This document shows positions 1 to 11,218 of a stretch of 64,000 nt of DNA, one piece after another. The position numbers and the translations under genes are program-made. The stretch lies in NCBI GenBank assembly GCA_900095095.1, contig FMBT01000305.1, positions 434,001 to 498,000 on the forward strand. The letters run 5' to 3'. The number at the start of each line of letters is the position of its first letter. Positions within the stretch are counted from its first letter, which is position 1. The DNA comes from Fragilariopsis cylindrus CCMP1102. Taxonomy: Eukaryota > Bacillariophyta > Bacillariophyceae > Bacillariales > Bacillariaceae. Below the pieces are notes generated by a model. That model worked only from the letters and a program-made list of their open reading frames with translations. It searched no databases and was not told where the DNA came from.

Positions 1-404
1 TTGCATATAGAAATTCAATTCAGAATAGATTACTGCCTGCTCTAAGAGCTTTTAATCCTGATCTGATCCTGATAAGTGCAGGGTTTGACGCTTGTAAGGG
101 TGATGTGGGGAATGCTAAACATGAGATGGGTGGAAAAGAGAAAATGGGTATTGATCTTGAGCCGGAGGATTATGCATGGACGACCCGCAAAATTCTTGAG
201 ATTGCTGATATATGTTGCCAAGGCCGCGTTGTGTCCGTCCTGGAGGGTGGATACGGTAGACATAGCACCTCAGGGGTTCATGATCCCACAGAACCACTCG
301 ATAAATCTATTTTCAGTGAATGTGCGATACGACATGCTCATGCCATGATCGATCCGTACGATGCCGAAGGAAGGTTTGGATCTTCTTCACAAAAGAGCAA
401 GTAA
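1..404 (+). CDS. Class II histone deacetylase, C-terminal part (5' cut by window edge)
   Basis: The reading frame is already open at base 3 and stops with TAA at 402-404, so only the last ~133 residues are present. The motifs LISAGFDACKGD (about 90-125) and VLEGGYGRHS (about 235-265) are the hallmark C-terminal blocks of zinc-dependent histone deacetylases. The Asp of AGFD lies beside the metal site, and the EGGY tyrosine is the transition-state residue. HDACs remove acetyl groups from histone lysines in the nucleus. Spacing and sequence fit class II (HDA1-like) better than class I. No intron is visible in this part. The catalytic HH and metal-binding D/H residues must lie upstream of the window, so activity cannot be judged here. 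The fold assignment is secure; the subclass is less so. Confidence 0.88.
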   Translation, partial: AYRNSIQNRLLPALRAFNPDLILISAGFDACKGDVGNAKHEMGGKEKMGIDLEPEDYAWTTRKILEIADICCQGRVVSVLEGGYGRHSTSGVHDPTEPLDKSIFSECAIRHAHAMIDPYDAEGRFGSSSQKSK

Positions 405-1176
405 CGTTACAAACTGTAGTAGGAATATAATATGATTTTTAATTTTGGTTATCTCGCATCAGAATAAATTTGTTATAAGATAAGTGCAGTAGTTTTAAAG
501 CTTTATGCTAGTTGTTCGCGGTGTATTCAATTTATTTCTATTTTACTTTCATACCAAACACCGAAAAACTGATCATCTCAGTCTTCTCAATAAAGTACCA
601 ACCTGCTTGCTGATATATAAAACATTGCAGTGGCACCAGATTAGAATAGTATGAACTCCATTAAAAGAATCGCAAAGTGGAAGGTAAAAAGTAAACATTT
701 AACGGGTTGTTATGCGGACTAATTTTCACGTACTAGCTAGTACAACCTTCAACCTACAGTAATTTAAATTTCGTTCAAAAGCTGAGATATTACCGTATGA
801 TCTCATCGTCGAATGAATCGTGGCTACAGTACTTAGCATTGTTGTCCCTTTTTATTAGCAAGCACCCCTCCTCACCTGAAAGTGCCGGTGGTTTCGATTT
901 GCTAAAATCATTGTAATGATTTCAAGGCAAGGGATTACTGTACAAGTATACTACCCATGGTTTTCTGGCCCATTTGTACCCTTTTACACTGGACTTTACA
1001 GGGCTTCGCTTTACTATCATGTACCGACATAGAAAAGGGAAGTAAAGAGAGTAGAGTAGAGAGATAAAGGTTACAGTTACAGCTTTTGAAAAACAACAAC
1101 AGAGGAATCGCAATCCAGCTGCATGTTTAGTATTATCATAATACTAATATAGTTGGCGTACAAGTATAATATCAGC
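405..1176. other. Intergenic stretch between HDAC and the MLO-like gene
   Basis: About 770 bases of AT-rich DNA between two genes on the same strand. It should hold the HDAC 3' end and the promoter and 5' leader of the MLO-like gene. The short open frames here have no recognisable protein. I see no RNA gene or repeat. Confidence 0.5.
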
Positions 1177-4100
1177 ATGTGGGGATGGTGGCAAGAAGTA
1201 GAAGAAGATGGATACGACAACGACAACTCAAATTCGTATTCGTTTGCCATTCTAGATCGAATTTTAGCCGCCGGCGGGGAAGGTGATGACGGTGGAGTAG
1301 GGGGTCGTAACAGTACCAACGACGATCCGTATGCAGAACAAGATCCTTATGCAGTGTTACCCCTGGATTACACAATATTATCCTACGGAATAGCCACATT
1401 GTACTTGATTCTAATCGTAGAATCGATACGTCATTATATCGACCATGCGGCACACGGACGACCCTTCTTTAAGGCCGTCCTACTGACGGCTTATAGCGAA
1501 TGTAAGTATGCATGGCACAGCACCTATGTTATGTTCTTGGGATAATGCATGTATTTCTTCTTTCTTTGTTTTTAATTTACACACACACTGACACTGACAC
1601 TGACACTGACACTGTTCAAATATATTATGCCACCCTCGTATCGTTCACTTTTTTTTCTCCTCTGTCCTCTTTCTGATGTATATTTTGGAAAACGATCACG
1701 TTTATAGTGGCAACTCTTGGAATTGTCGAGTTTGGTTTATTTTTGTGGGGAAAGTATGGTACCATTGACAAGGTGGTGAAAACAAAATTCGCCGACGTTC
1801 ATTTTGCCCTCTTTTTCACGGCACTGTTCAACGCTTTTCAATACAGTATAACATCGATCGCATCAACTCGCTTCTCTAATAGTCAGTGGGTACAAACGGA
1901 ACAATTAGAACTAGATCACTACGTTGAAATTCGAGAAGAATACGACAGGGTTGATAGGATGATGGGACACCAATCTACTAGAATCGGCAACAAATGGATC
2001 CAAAATTGCATCCTCTCTCTTACACAACCTGGTTTGCGACGGCGGCACAAATCATTACGAGTGCAAATTCGATTTCATGAACTTCGTCTGTATTTATTAG
2101 AATCCCAAAACCTACCCCTGACCATAAAAGTTAGTGACTACTTGAAACGATCCGAACTTTCTATCTTAATTGGTCTCGTTCATGTCTCTGCCACCGCATG
2201 GGTCCTCCTTATCGGGAGTATGAACATTCTCTATTTTACTATAGGGATGGTTGGGTACACTAATAATCAACTTGACATTATGTCAACTATAATTGCCGTG
2301 ATCTTCTTTTCAATGGACTTTTTATTCATAGTTATATCTTGGGCGCTTCGATGGAAGGTAAGGTTATATTTCGTAGCTCTACACTTCTAATTGATTCCTG
2401 AGTGCGACAGCTCACTTTGTATAACACGGACATTTCTAAATTTCTACCTTTACTATTTTGATTGAAACAAACAAACAAACCAACAAACAAACAGATGCAC
2501 CGTATCTTTCAAACTATCATGTAAGATCTTATTTCGTAGCTCTACACTTTTTATTGATTCTTGAGTGTGACAGCTTATTTTGCACAATAATTCTCATTGA
2601 ATCAACACGGACATTTTTTCTTGTACTATTTTAATTGAAACAAACAAACAAACTACAGCAAAATGAAAATACTTAACACATCGGATTGGAAGGAGGGCAT
2701 TGGTAGGCAACGACGGCTGTTCTGGTTTGGATCACCTACTCTCGTGATTTCTATGATCCAATTGATGAATTTTGGATACGCCATCTCGTTTTCCATCATT
2801 ATTATCTACTGGAAATATATTATTAACTATGATCTGATAAACCTGGGTATTATCTTATGTTTTCTATTGGATGTTATTTTATCTTCCTTTACAATCTTTC
2901 ATGTTTGCTACCAGAATATACTTTATGTACATCACTCGGTTATCTCACGAATAGAAAGGAACTACAAGAGACGGTTGCAATACACCGATTAGAAGAGGCA
3001 GAACGACAGCAGAGGCAAAGAATAATCGAAAACGCCTTTGAGAATGCCACTAGCAATATTCATTTCCATTCTATAATATCTGCCTCGAATACCGACAATA
3101 TCGCAGGTATTAGCGAAGAGGCTCCAACAATTAGCACTGAAAGGAAAACTGTAGCAGATCTTGTCAAAATTGACACCAAAAATCTCAGAAGCCAACTACC
3201 TATGGATGCTGTAGACAGTCTCACAAGTCGAGATGATCGTATGCGACAACGTCGTTTAAATCGCAAGAAGGCTGTATCGGATGGTGTCGCTTTAATGCGG
3301 GCATTTCATGGAGCTGAAACAGTGAGTTCACAGGAGAAGAAAATAAGTACGAAAAGAGATTCCTTTACGAAAAGAGATGGTTCCTCTCGCCGGCCTCGTA
3401 GAACAAAGACAATGTCACAGCCTGGAATTATTCAAGGTTGGCAAAACATCACTGAAATGGAGGAGAGAAAACACGCTCGACATTCCGTGGATGATATGGA
3501 CGCTGTTAGAATCGCAAAGAAAGAGAATAAAGAAAAATCGCGTTCAGATCCTCGTGTGATTCAATCTTGGCAAGACTCTTTAATAGAACTTAAACCCGAA
3601 AATCCCGTGCTTTCAAATAAAGAAGGACCAACTTTCATTCGTAAAGGCGATGAAAAGAATAAATCGGTCGACGAAGACTTGATACCTAATTGGAAAAAGG
3701 AACGAGCTAATCGACTTGCTGCGCGAAGGCGATCACGAAAAAAGACCCAATCTGCTTCTGCCGTCATCCAAACCTGGCAGGATCATTCCGTCCATGAATC
3801 GGCTGGAGGTAAACCTGGCACTGTTCCTGATGAATACTATAACTCCAGCGATCTACGTGCTCTATCGTCGGACGAGGGCCCTTCGTCGGATGAGTGCCGC
3901 ATTGATGCCAAAAAGACCACCTTCGGCGAAGGCAACCAATCATTCTTTATTCAAAATCAGCTTGACTTACATACATTAAGAGAGATTGACATCGACGATC
4001 AAGAAAGTTCACGTACGGTACATATGTCAAGTGAAGTAATGTTCACCGAGAAAATAGTGGATTTGTCAGACGCTGTGCTTGTAAATGATGGCAATGGCAA

Positions 4101-6672
4101 GAATGGCACCGACGATGACGATGACACAATCGATACCAACAAATCAATTGGTAACTTAAGCGATATCGATTGTGTTGAAGCAGAAGCAGCCGGAAGGACC
4201 CACAATAAGCGCAAAACTACGACCCTGAAGAGTAATACAGTGAATAGCGATGTGTCTTGGCGTACTGCAATTCTTCGAGAGACAAGGCTCTATTTTAGTG
4301 GTCCGAATTATCCGTATGTGAGCCATGTGCTTGGTACTTCGATCATGTTCTATCTTGTCGGACATCGGGTAGAATTGTAAGAATTTAAGATATATGATAA
4401 AAATGGAATTTCCACTCATTCTGAATCTGGATCTGTACTATTTCTGTATGATCCACCCATTTCAACTGACACGTTATTTTTTGTTTTCATACTTTTTTGC
4501 CAGTATGATAGCAAATACAGAGATGAAAGTTGAACCAGAAAGATACATATTTTCAAGTCCTTTTTTATATTGGCTTGAAGTCGCAATATTGATGTGTGCA
4601 ATGGTCGCAGATTTCATGATATTTTTTCTCTTTCCACTCCGGAAATGCAGGACAGAAACAGAACGACGACTATTTTTTGCGACCGTCATGGATCTCTTAA
4701 TTGTTGGTTCTGTACTGGTGCTTTTTCTTGTTGCCGAAGCACAGAGATGCTGCAAAGAATCAGGCGACGACACATCTACAAGAATTCTACGAGAGCTCGG
4801 TGCAATTGGTTATGAGCACGAGTCTGAATTAGAATGCAAGTGTGATGACTGGGGAACTAGAACATATAATGGGATTGGTATGATCGAACCTTTTACATCC
4901 CTCATTTATCTCCGACTTTTTCGATTCCGCTTCGCTCGCTTACTGGTAAGGCTTCTCGAAAATGGTTTCAACTTCAACGTAATATCGCATGCGCACGTCC
5001 TGGAACTTGATGATGACGACAATCGCGGCGGTCTCACTGGTCACGACGACAGTCACGAAAACGCTGGAACTGCTCTTGAACTTTGGGAGCGTGCCATCGC
5101 TGAATTTCCTGATATCGTTGAGAAATATGGTCAATTCAGTGGTGAACTACTACAAGCAATGCTTGGACTCCAAGTTGCAATAGAATCGACGGGTGTCTCC
5201 GCTTTTTCACCCGAAAATTCTCTAAAGAAAGAAAAGGAGGAGAAGGCGACGACTGACAAACGTAAGACATCTAACAAATTGCAATCTCACATAAAATTAT
5301 CTGGAAGCCGATTTGCAAAGCTCAATCCCAGAGCTCAAGGAATTATAATTGCAGGAAAGCTTGGACAGCCAGTAAAACTGATGCAGATCCAAAGCTATCA
5401 AGATACAGGAATCGAACTGTCTACTGTAAACGAAGGAGCGACGTGTAACGCACAGCCAGGTAGTGTTGGTTTGGTAGATTTCGAAGTGGATGTAGAACAA
5501 ATGGATCGCGAGCGTAATACCAAGTATACTTTTGTTGCACCATTTGCTCGGTTGGTTCGAAGTATGCGCCGTTGTGACCGAAGGCATCTACCACTCTTGA
5601 AGGAGTGGATCAGTGTTGATGTCGTTATGACACAATTCGAAATAGTGGTAAGCGTATGGTCATTACTTTCCTTTTTTCTTTCCCTTGTATTATGACGTAA
5701 TGTTGTCACTTACTCGACTTACTTACCGCGAATGTTGCGTTTTTATTCTGTATTATTTTCATCGGTTCGACATAGTACTTTGAAGCCATTGACATTGATA
5801 GTGACTACTCTGATATAGACTATGAAACAAAACTTACCATTGAAGCATGTCGGTCAGCGCTGCAAGTAACGAAGGGTGGTAAAAATCTAAGACTATGCGA
5901 TGTTGCTAAAGGACGGAAAGTAGTCGGTCATCTTGACTTTGATGATGTCACTGAAGTTCATGTGGCGAAAGACGACGTTCCCATATCCGATATGTCGCTT
6001 GTGAAAAAAGCTGCTGCTCTGTACGACAAGGACGAAGATTTTAATGTTGAACATTGGTCGGACGTATACAAAGAATCTGACGCTAACCAGGAGTACGCTA
6101 GGATTATTCGATGGACTTTGATGCAGGAAGAACGTCTCAAGTTATCAACAACCTCAGGAACACTTTTCTTTCGTTTCTATTCTGATCTCGCATACTTTGA
6201 GGCTGAAAAATCTGGAGATGCTCCAAAGAATTTACAAATTATTACGAAGGATATTGCTTTTCAATGGGCTGAGACAGTAAGTCGTATTTGTGGAAGGGAT
6301 CAACTCGAGCAAACACTCCCTCATTTTGGAGAAAATAACGATGATGAGCTTAGAGATTATCTAGAAGTGGTCCACTTTCATCAGAAAGAGGCAGAAAATG
6401 AGAGAAAGAATACTATACGTGGAAGGCAAGGAGTTGGAAATGTTGAGCTTTTGTTCCATGGTAACGCTGGTCATCGTAAGACACTACCATCTATTGGAGA
6501 ATCAGGTGCACGTAAAACGAAGGGTCACCGGTCAGTTAAATCTATGGTCGATTATGGTTCTAACGAGATGCCGACTGCCCTTGTGGAAAATAAGAAGTCG
6601 CACCGTCGAGTTTTCTCTTTCGGCGGAATTAAGGAACAAAATAACAATGGCATAGAAGAGAGTCATGTATGA
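1177..6672 (+). CDS. MLO-like multi-pass membrane protein with long disordered middle and second membrane region
   Basis: Proposed exons are 1177-1501, 1708-2357, 2495-2520, 2659-2846, 2915-4376, 4504-5647 and 5776-6672, all with GT-AG ends. They join into 1563 codons in one frame. The N-terminal ~420 residues match the plant MLO family: paired membrane segments, a KMHRIFQTIIKMKI stretch aligning with the MLO KLQ-IITKM block, then RLFWFGSP, the conserved FWF-P motif before the last membrane helices. A ~480-residue charged linker follows with four copies of an IQ-W-Q-like motif. Then come further hydrophobic helices (YWLEVAILMCAMVADFMIFF and others) and a soluble C-terminus that I do not recognise. 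MLO proteins are seven-helix plasma membrane proteins, reported in plants as calmodulin-binding and calcium-permeable. Function here is inference. The start is the first ATG after an upstream stop-free stretch. The 2847-2914 intron is uncertain (see findings). Confidence 0.7.
1585..1614. repeat. Hexamer tandem repeat (CACTGA)n in MLO-like intron 1
   Basis: Five near-perfect copies of a CACTGA hexamer lie inside the first intron of the MLO-like gene, just before its pyrimidine-rich acceptor region. Confidence 0.85.
2358..2494 (+). repeat. Duplicated intron, copy A (MLO-like intron 2)
   Basis: 137-nt GT-AG intron. From its donor to the CAAACAAACAAAC tract before its acceptor it closely resembles the intron at 2521-2658. 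Shared blocks include TTTCGTAGCTCTACACTT, GAGTG-GACAGCT, AACACGGACATTT and the AAACAAACAAAC end. The 26-nt exon between the two is not itself duplicated. Confidence 0.9.
2521..2658 (+). repeat. Duplicated intron, copy B (MLO-like intron 3)
   Basis: 138-nt GT-AG intron, homologous along nearly its whole length to copy A at 2358-2494. The two copies differ by substitutions and short indels, so the duplication is not brand new. Both copies share the donor context GTAAG and a CAAACAAACAAAC tract just before the acceptor. Confidence 0.9.
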
Positions 6673-6673
6673 G

Positions 6674-6726
<53 letters not shown>
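6674..6726. repeat. (CT)n-(TA)n compound microsatellite
   Basis: About 13 CT repeats run directly into about 14 TA repeats. They begin two bases after the stop codon of the MLO-like gene, so they form its 3' UTR or the gap to the convergent methyltransferase gene. Confidence 0.95.
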
Positions 6727-6729
<3 letters not shown>

Positions 6730-6913
6730 TATAAACAAATAGGAGTGATTAAAAAGATCTCTTTATCAATTCAATACTAATATTATATACACCATGGTAG
6801 ACTTAACGTCTTTAAATGAGTAGTATAATAATGTTACTTTATTATCAATGCGTCGTCATGTTTCGAGACGTCACAAGGCACATACGTCCATGCTTATGAA
6901 GAGGAAAAATAAT

Positions 6914-8892
6914 TTAGCATTCGTCGCTTTTTACTAAACATCCTCGGGGTACCTTTGCTGGTCCCTCAGATCGCTTTGCTGCTGTAGCCAGTTCTACAGC
7001 TAATTTACGCCCCTTTTGTACCCAATCAATATGATGCTGATGCTGATGCTGATGATCAGAATCTGGCTTGGCATTTGCATTTAGGGAACAACAAATAATA
7101 ATATGATCTAAAACAGCTCCCGCTAATGCTGCTATTAATGGTGGACAAACAGCATTACCAATCATTCTAAAATTTTCTTTTCTGTATGCCATTTGACTTT
7201 GTCTTTCTCTTATTGGTAAAAATTCATATGTGTTAGGGAAACCCATTAACCGTGACATTTCACGGATTGAAAATCGTCTTGGTAGATTAGGTGCACAACA
7301 TGGAACCAATTGTGATTCACCCCGTCCAACTGCATTCCCATAATGACTTGTTAATGTATCACCTTTCGTATTCGGCCATGCTAAACTACTTGATCTCCAT
7401 CGTCTTTTATTTGTTGTTGATAACTGATGGAATGTACTTTCTGCTAGTCGTAATATATCTAATTCATGTTGGGGTAGATTATCATACTCTAATACATCAT
7501 GGAAAGTAAGTTGTAAGTCCGGGACGAATGGAAATTCAAATTTTCTATGACTGTCCTGCTGCTGTTGTTGTTGCTGCCGATCTTTTCTCAATCCAACAAA
7601 AAACAATCGTTTCCGTCCAGTAGCAGTTAATCCACGTGCACTACATACTTCTGTTGATACGTCATATCCAACATCTTCTAATGCATTAAGAATAATTGTT
7701 ATGTATCTTTCATTTCTAATAGTCCTGGTACATTTTCTAATAAAAATCCCTTTGGTTTTGATACTTTTAAGAATCGTACAATTTCTAAAATAAATTACCA
7801 GCTTTAGTACAATTCAATCCAGGTTGTTGTCCAAGTGCTGAAAATGGTTGACATGGAAAACCACCAACCAATAAGTCTAATTCAATGGATGGATCTGGAA
7901 AGGCTTCATCTGGAATTTCGTATATATTACCGTATATAGGGATATGAATATCATGTTATATCATTATTATTATTATTATCGTCACAATCATACTCATAAC
8001 TATTATTATTATTTTGTTTCTGTTTCTTTCTCTTTTGTTCTTCTTTATGGTTTTGGTTTTCTTGATTTTGATTTTGTTCATTACTATTATTATGATTTAG
8101 ATTATTAGGTACTGTTACAAAATTATGATGATAAACATTCCTTAAATGTTCTTCAAGTTCTGAACAAAATACACATCGACCACCAAGTTTATCTAATGCA
8201 ATACCAAATCCACCCATACCAGCAAATAATTCTGCATATGTAAATAATGGTGTTGTTGGATTTGTTGTCGTTGTATTTTGTTTTTGTTTTTCTTCTTCTT
8301 TTTTTACTTCTCGTTCTGGATGAATACGTGAATCAATGTATGGTGGTGGTCGAGCACGATGGCGTGGTGGATTCACATATAATTTACACACTAATGAAAC
8401 TCCATCCATATCAAGTAATCCACGTACATCGTTGTATTCGTTGTTAGTTTTGGATTCTATTAACTTAACTAGTTTCAATTTTGCTCTTTCTTCTTCTTCC
8501 TCTTTTACTTTCAATGTCTCATTGTCATCGGACGGCGACGACGACGACGACGACGACAATGTAACTGTATATAATGGTAATCCCATATGTGATTCATCAA
8601 CTCTATGTATCCTGGAACCAAATCTACCTTCTAAATGATAATTTAATGGTGTTATATCACGTTTATTATATATTATATTCTTTGCAATCATTGTTAATTT
8701 TTGCGGTACAACTAAAACAACTTCATATGAATCTTCAGTTTTTCCATTCTCATTCTCATTCTCATCATTTCTTATATTCTTGTTATCTGTATCGGCATCG
8801 GCATCGGCGGTAAGTTTGTTGTCAACCGCCTCGTCTTCTTCAGGAGAAATTGAATCGGACATTGGTGTTGTCATGCTGTCCATCATATCCAT
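6914..8892 (-). CDS. C5 cytosine DNA methyltransferase, reading frame interrupted
   Basis: The protein carries all main C5-methyltransferase motifs in order: motif I FAGMGGFGIALDKLGG (AdoMet binding, near 8210), motif IV GGFPCQPFSALGQQ with the catalytic Cys (near 7850), motif VI LLENVPGLL (near 7735), GRKRLFFVGLR (near 7600), motif IX RRFSIREMSRLMGFP (near 7260) and motif X IGNAVCPPLIAALAGAVL (near 7130). It would add methyl groups to cytosine in DNA in the nucleus. No BAH, chromo or PHD domain is seen; the N-terminal ~220 residues are acidic and low complexity. The frame breaks at least three times, near 7950, 7790 and 7700, each between well conserved blocks and without splice sites. Two breaks look like a single lost base and one like a gain. 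It is either a recent pseudogene or a good gene with consensus errors; neighbours show the same defect, which favours error. Confidence 0.82.
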
Positions 8893-9326
8893 ATTTATTT
8901 ATTTATCTTTGCTTTTTGCTTCTGATTTATATCTTGTAAGTAACTAACTATCTTGTACTTTATTATAGGGGATATTATTTGTGTTTCATATCTTTCTTCT
9001 TTCCCTAAATTACGAGTTTATGACGATAAATCGTCGTCAAACCCGTAATCTTCGATTCATTCAGATTTTGAGGAGTTTTATTTCTAACTAAACATATATT
9101 CAATGGGATGTGAAATTGAATTTTTAAAATGTGACTCTTTTGTGTGGTTTTAGCGGTGGGGGAAGCCTGTCCTTCATCCTAATTTCCAAGACTTATTTAG
9201 TCTCAAATATTTTGAACCTGAAAATCTTTTTATTCTCTCTCTAATAGTTCGATAGTATCTTACACTTTTAAACTTACACGCTAATAGTATCATACATAGC
9301 ATACCGTTAAGGTCAACAATGATGCC
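8893..9326. promoter_or_regulatory. Divergent promoter region, DNA methyltransferase / hydrolase
   Basis: About 430 bases between two head-to-head starts, so it should hold both promoters. Near 9018-9036 there is a small imperfect palindrome, GACGAT-AA-ATCGTC, flanked by TGACG and CGTCA half-sites of the cyclic-AMP-response-element type. This is suggestive only. Confidence 0.4.
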
Positions 9327-9401
9327 ATGGTCGTGTTACGTCCTATGATACGCCATCCATTTCATCTACTTTCATTAGGATCGATATTTTTACGACGACA
9401 A

Positions 9402-9436
<35 letters not shown>

Positions 9437-10870
9437 GATAATAATAAATAGCAATCATCGATCATCGCCATCCATGATGATGAGTTCCTCTTCATCAACC
9501 AATACTAATAATGACAACAAAATGATGGTCGTATTTGGATACATCGTCCATTTGAAGCCACTCCTGCTGGTATGCCATCATCATCATCACTATCACCACA
9601 ACCGTCATCAGTATCTATGAGAAGTTGTCCCCTTCCAAAAACAACACCACATTCGTTATCAAAAGATAAAATCTACAATGTAATACGTCCATCATCATCA
9701 TCATCATTGTCCGCGACGAAGACGAAAACGACGCTGCTGTCGGAACAAGGCCGACCACCAATAATAGTAATAAGTCCAGATGAAATAAAGAATATGAAAC
9801 AAATTCAACAGTCCAAAATGGAATATTATAAATCACAATTCCAATCACGTGTCGAGGATGTATTGACATTATCATCAATGAAAAGAATACAACGTCGTAC
9901 TATTCAACCTCCGTCGTCGTCATCGTCGTCTAAAGATGTGAATGTAACAATTTATTTTCCATCCGAAAAATACAATCATGAAAAAGAAGAGACAACGAAT
10001 ACAGATACAGATGCAAATGCAAATGCAAATAAACAATTACCACAACTTAATGGGATTTGTCTTCATGTTCATGGTGGTGGATGGTTATTTGGTGATTCCT
10101 ATTATCAAGTTGGACATCGATGTTAGAAATATCACAATCATTAAATGTTGCAGTTGTTAGTGTTGAATATAGTACATTTTGTGATGATGATGATGATGAG
10201 ATGACGATAATACTAATTTTCAACCAGTTAATGACGTAATAACAACAATTGATTGGATTGAATCCTAGGATGTAATGAATTAAATACACATCGTTCATTT
10301 ATAGGAAGTGGTGAAAGTTCTGGTGCACATTTGTTACTGTTAGGTATATTGAATCGTAGAGATAGAGATTGTAATAATAAAGATGGAGAAGAATCGGTAT
10401 TATTATCGTCGTTATCATCATGGAAATGTTTAAACCTAGTCTATGGTGTATACGATATTTCTGGTACACCATCTGTACACTCTGATGGTGAATCATCATC
10501 TCCATTATGTGGAAAGGATTTGCTTTGTTTATATGATATGTATTATCGATATGTTAAAACCGCCAAACAACAACATACGAATGATGATGATACGAATAGA
10601 AAACATCCATCTATGAGTCCATTATATGCTAATTTATCATGTTTACCACCAGTATTACTAACGGTCGGAACTGCCGATCCATTATTAGATGATTCACTAT
10701 TTCTAGCAAATAAATTAAGTTCATGCGATGATGAGAATTATGTTGAACTTGCAATATATGAAGGTGGTGAGCATGGTCTAGGTCATTTTGGTGTCCAAGA
10801 AGATCAAGAAATGGGAATATTTGCACGTACATATACACTAGACTTTATGAAGAAGTATCTCAGCGAATAG
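9327..10870 (+). CDS. Alpha/beta hydrolase fold-3 esterase, reading frame interrupted
   Basis: The complete catalytic set of the hormone-sensitive-lipase-like (hydrolase fold 3) family is visible. HVHGGGW forms the oxyanion hole (near 10065), GESSGAHL carries the nucleophile Ser (near 10315), GTADPLLDD the acid (near 10672) and GGEHGLGHF the His (near 10765). It is probably an acyl esterase acting on small esters; the substrate is unknown. Conserved sequence continues across four frame changes, near 9520, 10118, 10195 and 10265. The last three each fit a single missing base, and no splice signals explain them. The N-terminus is a run of alanines after a short hydrophobic stretch and could be a targeting peptide, but this is not clear. 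The ATG at 9327 is a tentative start; 9319 is an alternative in another frame. Confidence 0.78.
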
Positions 10871-11218
10871 TACGTAAGTTCAAAGTAGCGTGGGCGTAGT
10901 AGTAGTAACAAAAAAGACGATAAAAGCAAATAACAAATAGAGAAAAAAATGTTCTGTCAAATATTAATTAGAACAGAATTAGCTTTAAGTTGAAACTTTA
11001 GATGGCCCTGTAACATTTTTACTACGCTCTTTCCACGTGTAATAACACAATGTTTTTCTCTGATATTGATGATGTGAAGAATACGTAAATCATACTTTTC
11101 AACTTACTTGTATCATCGATCGATACGTCTCCCACTGTATGCATACCTGTATTCGAACCGAGCAACAGATCGAATAGAGCCAATACAATTGTATGTATTG
11201 TATTGAATATATTAAATT
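10871..11218. other. Intergenic stretch, hydrolase to TatB-like gene
   Basis: About 350 bases between two plus-strand genes. It should contain the hydrolase 3' end and the promoter of the plastid translocase gene. Nothing else is recognised. Confidence 0.45.

Noticed and set aside
6914-8892. The idea that the DNA methyltransferase is cargo of a mobile element.
   Set aside because: No terminal repeats, integrase, transposase or other element genes lie around it, and its base composition matches its neighbours.
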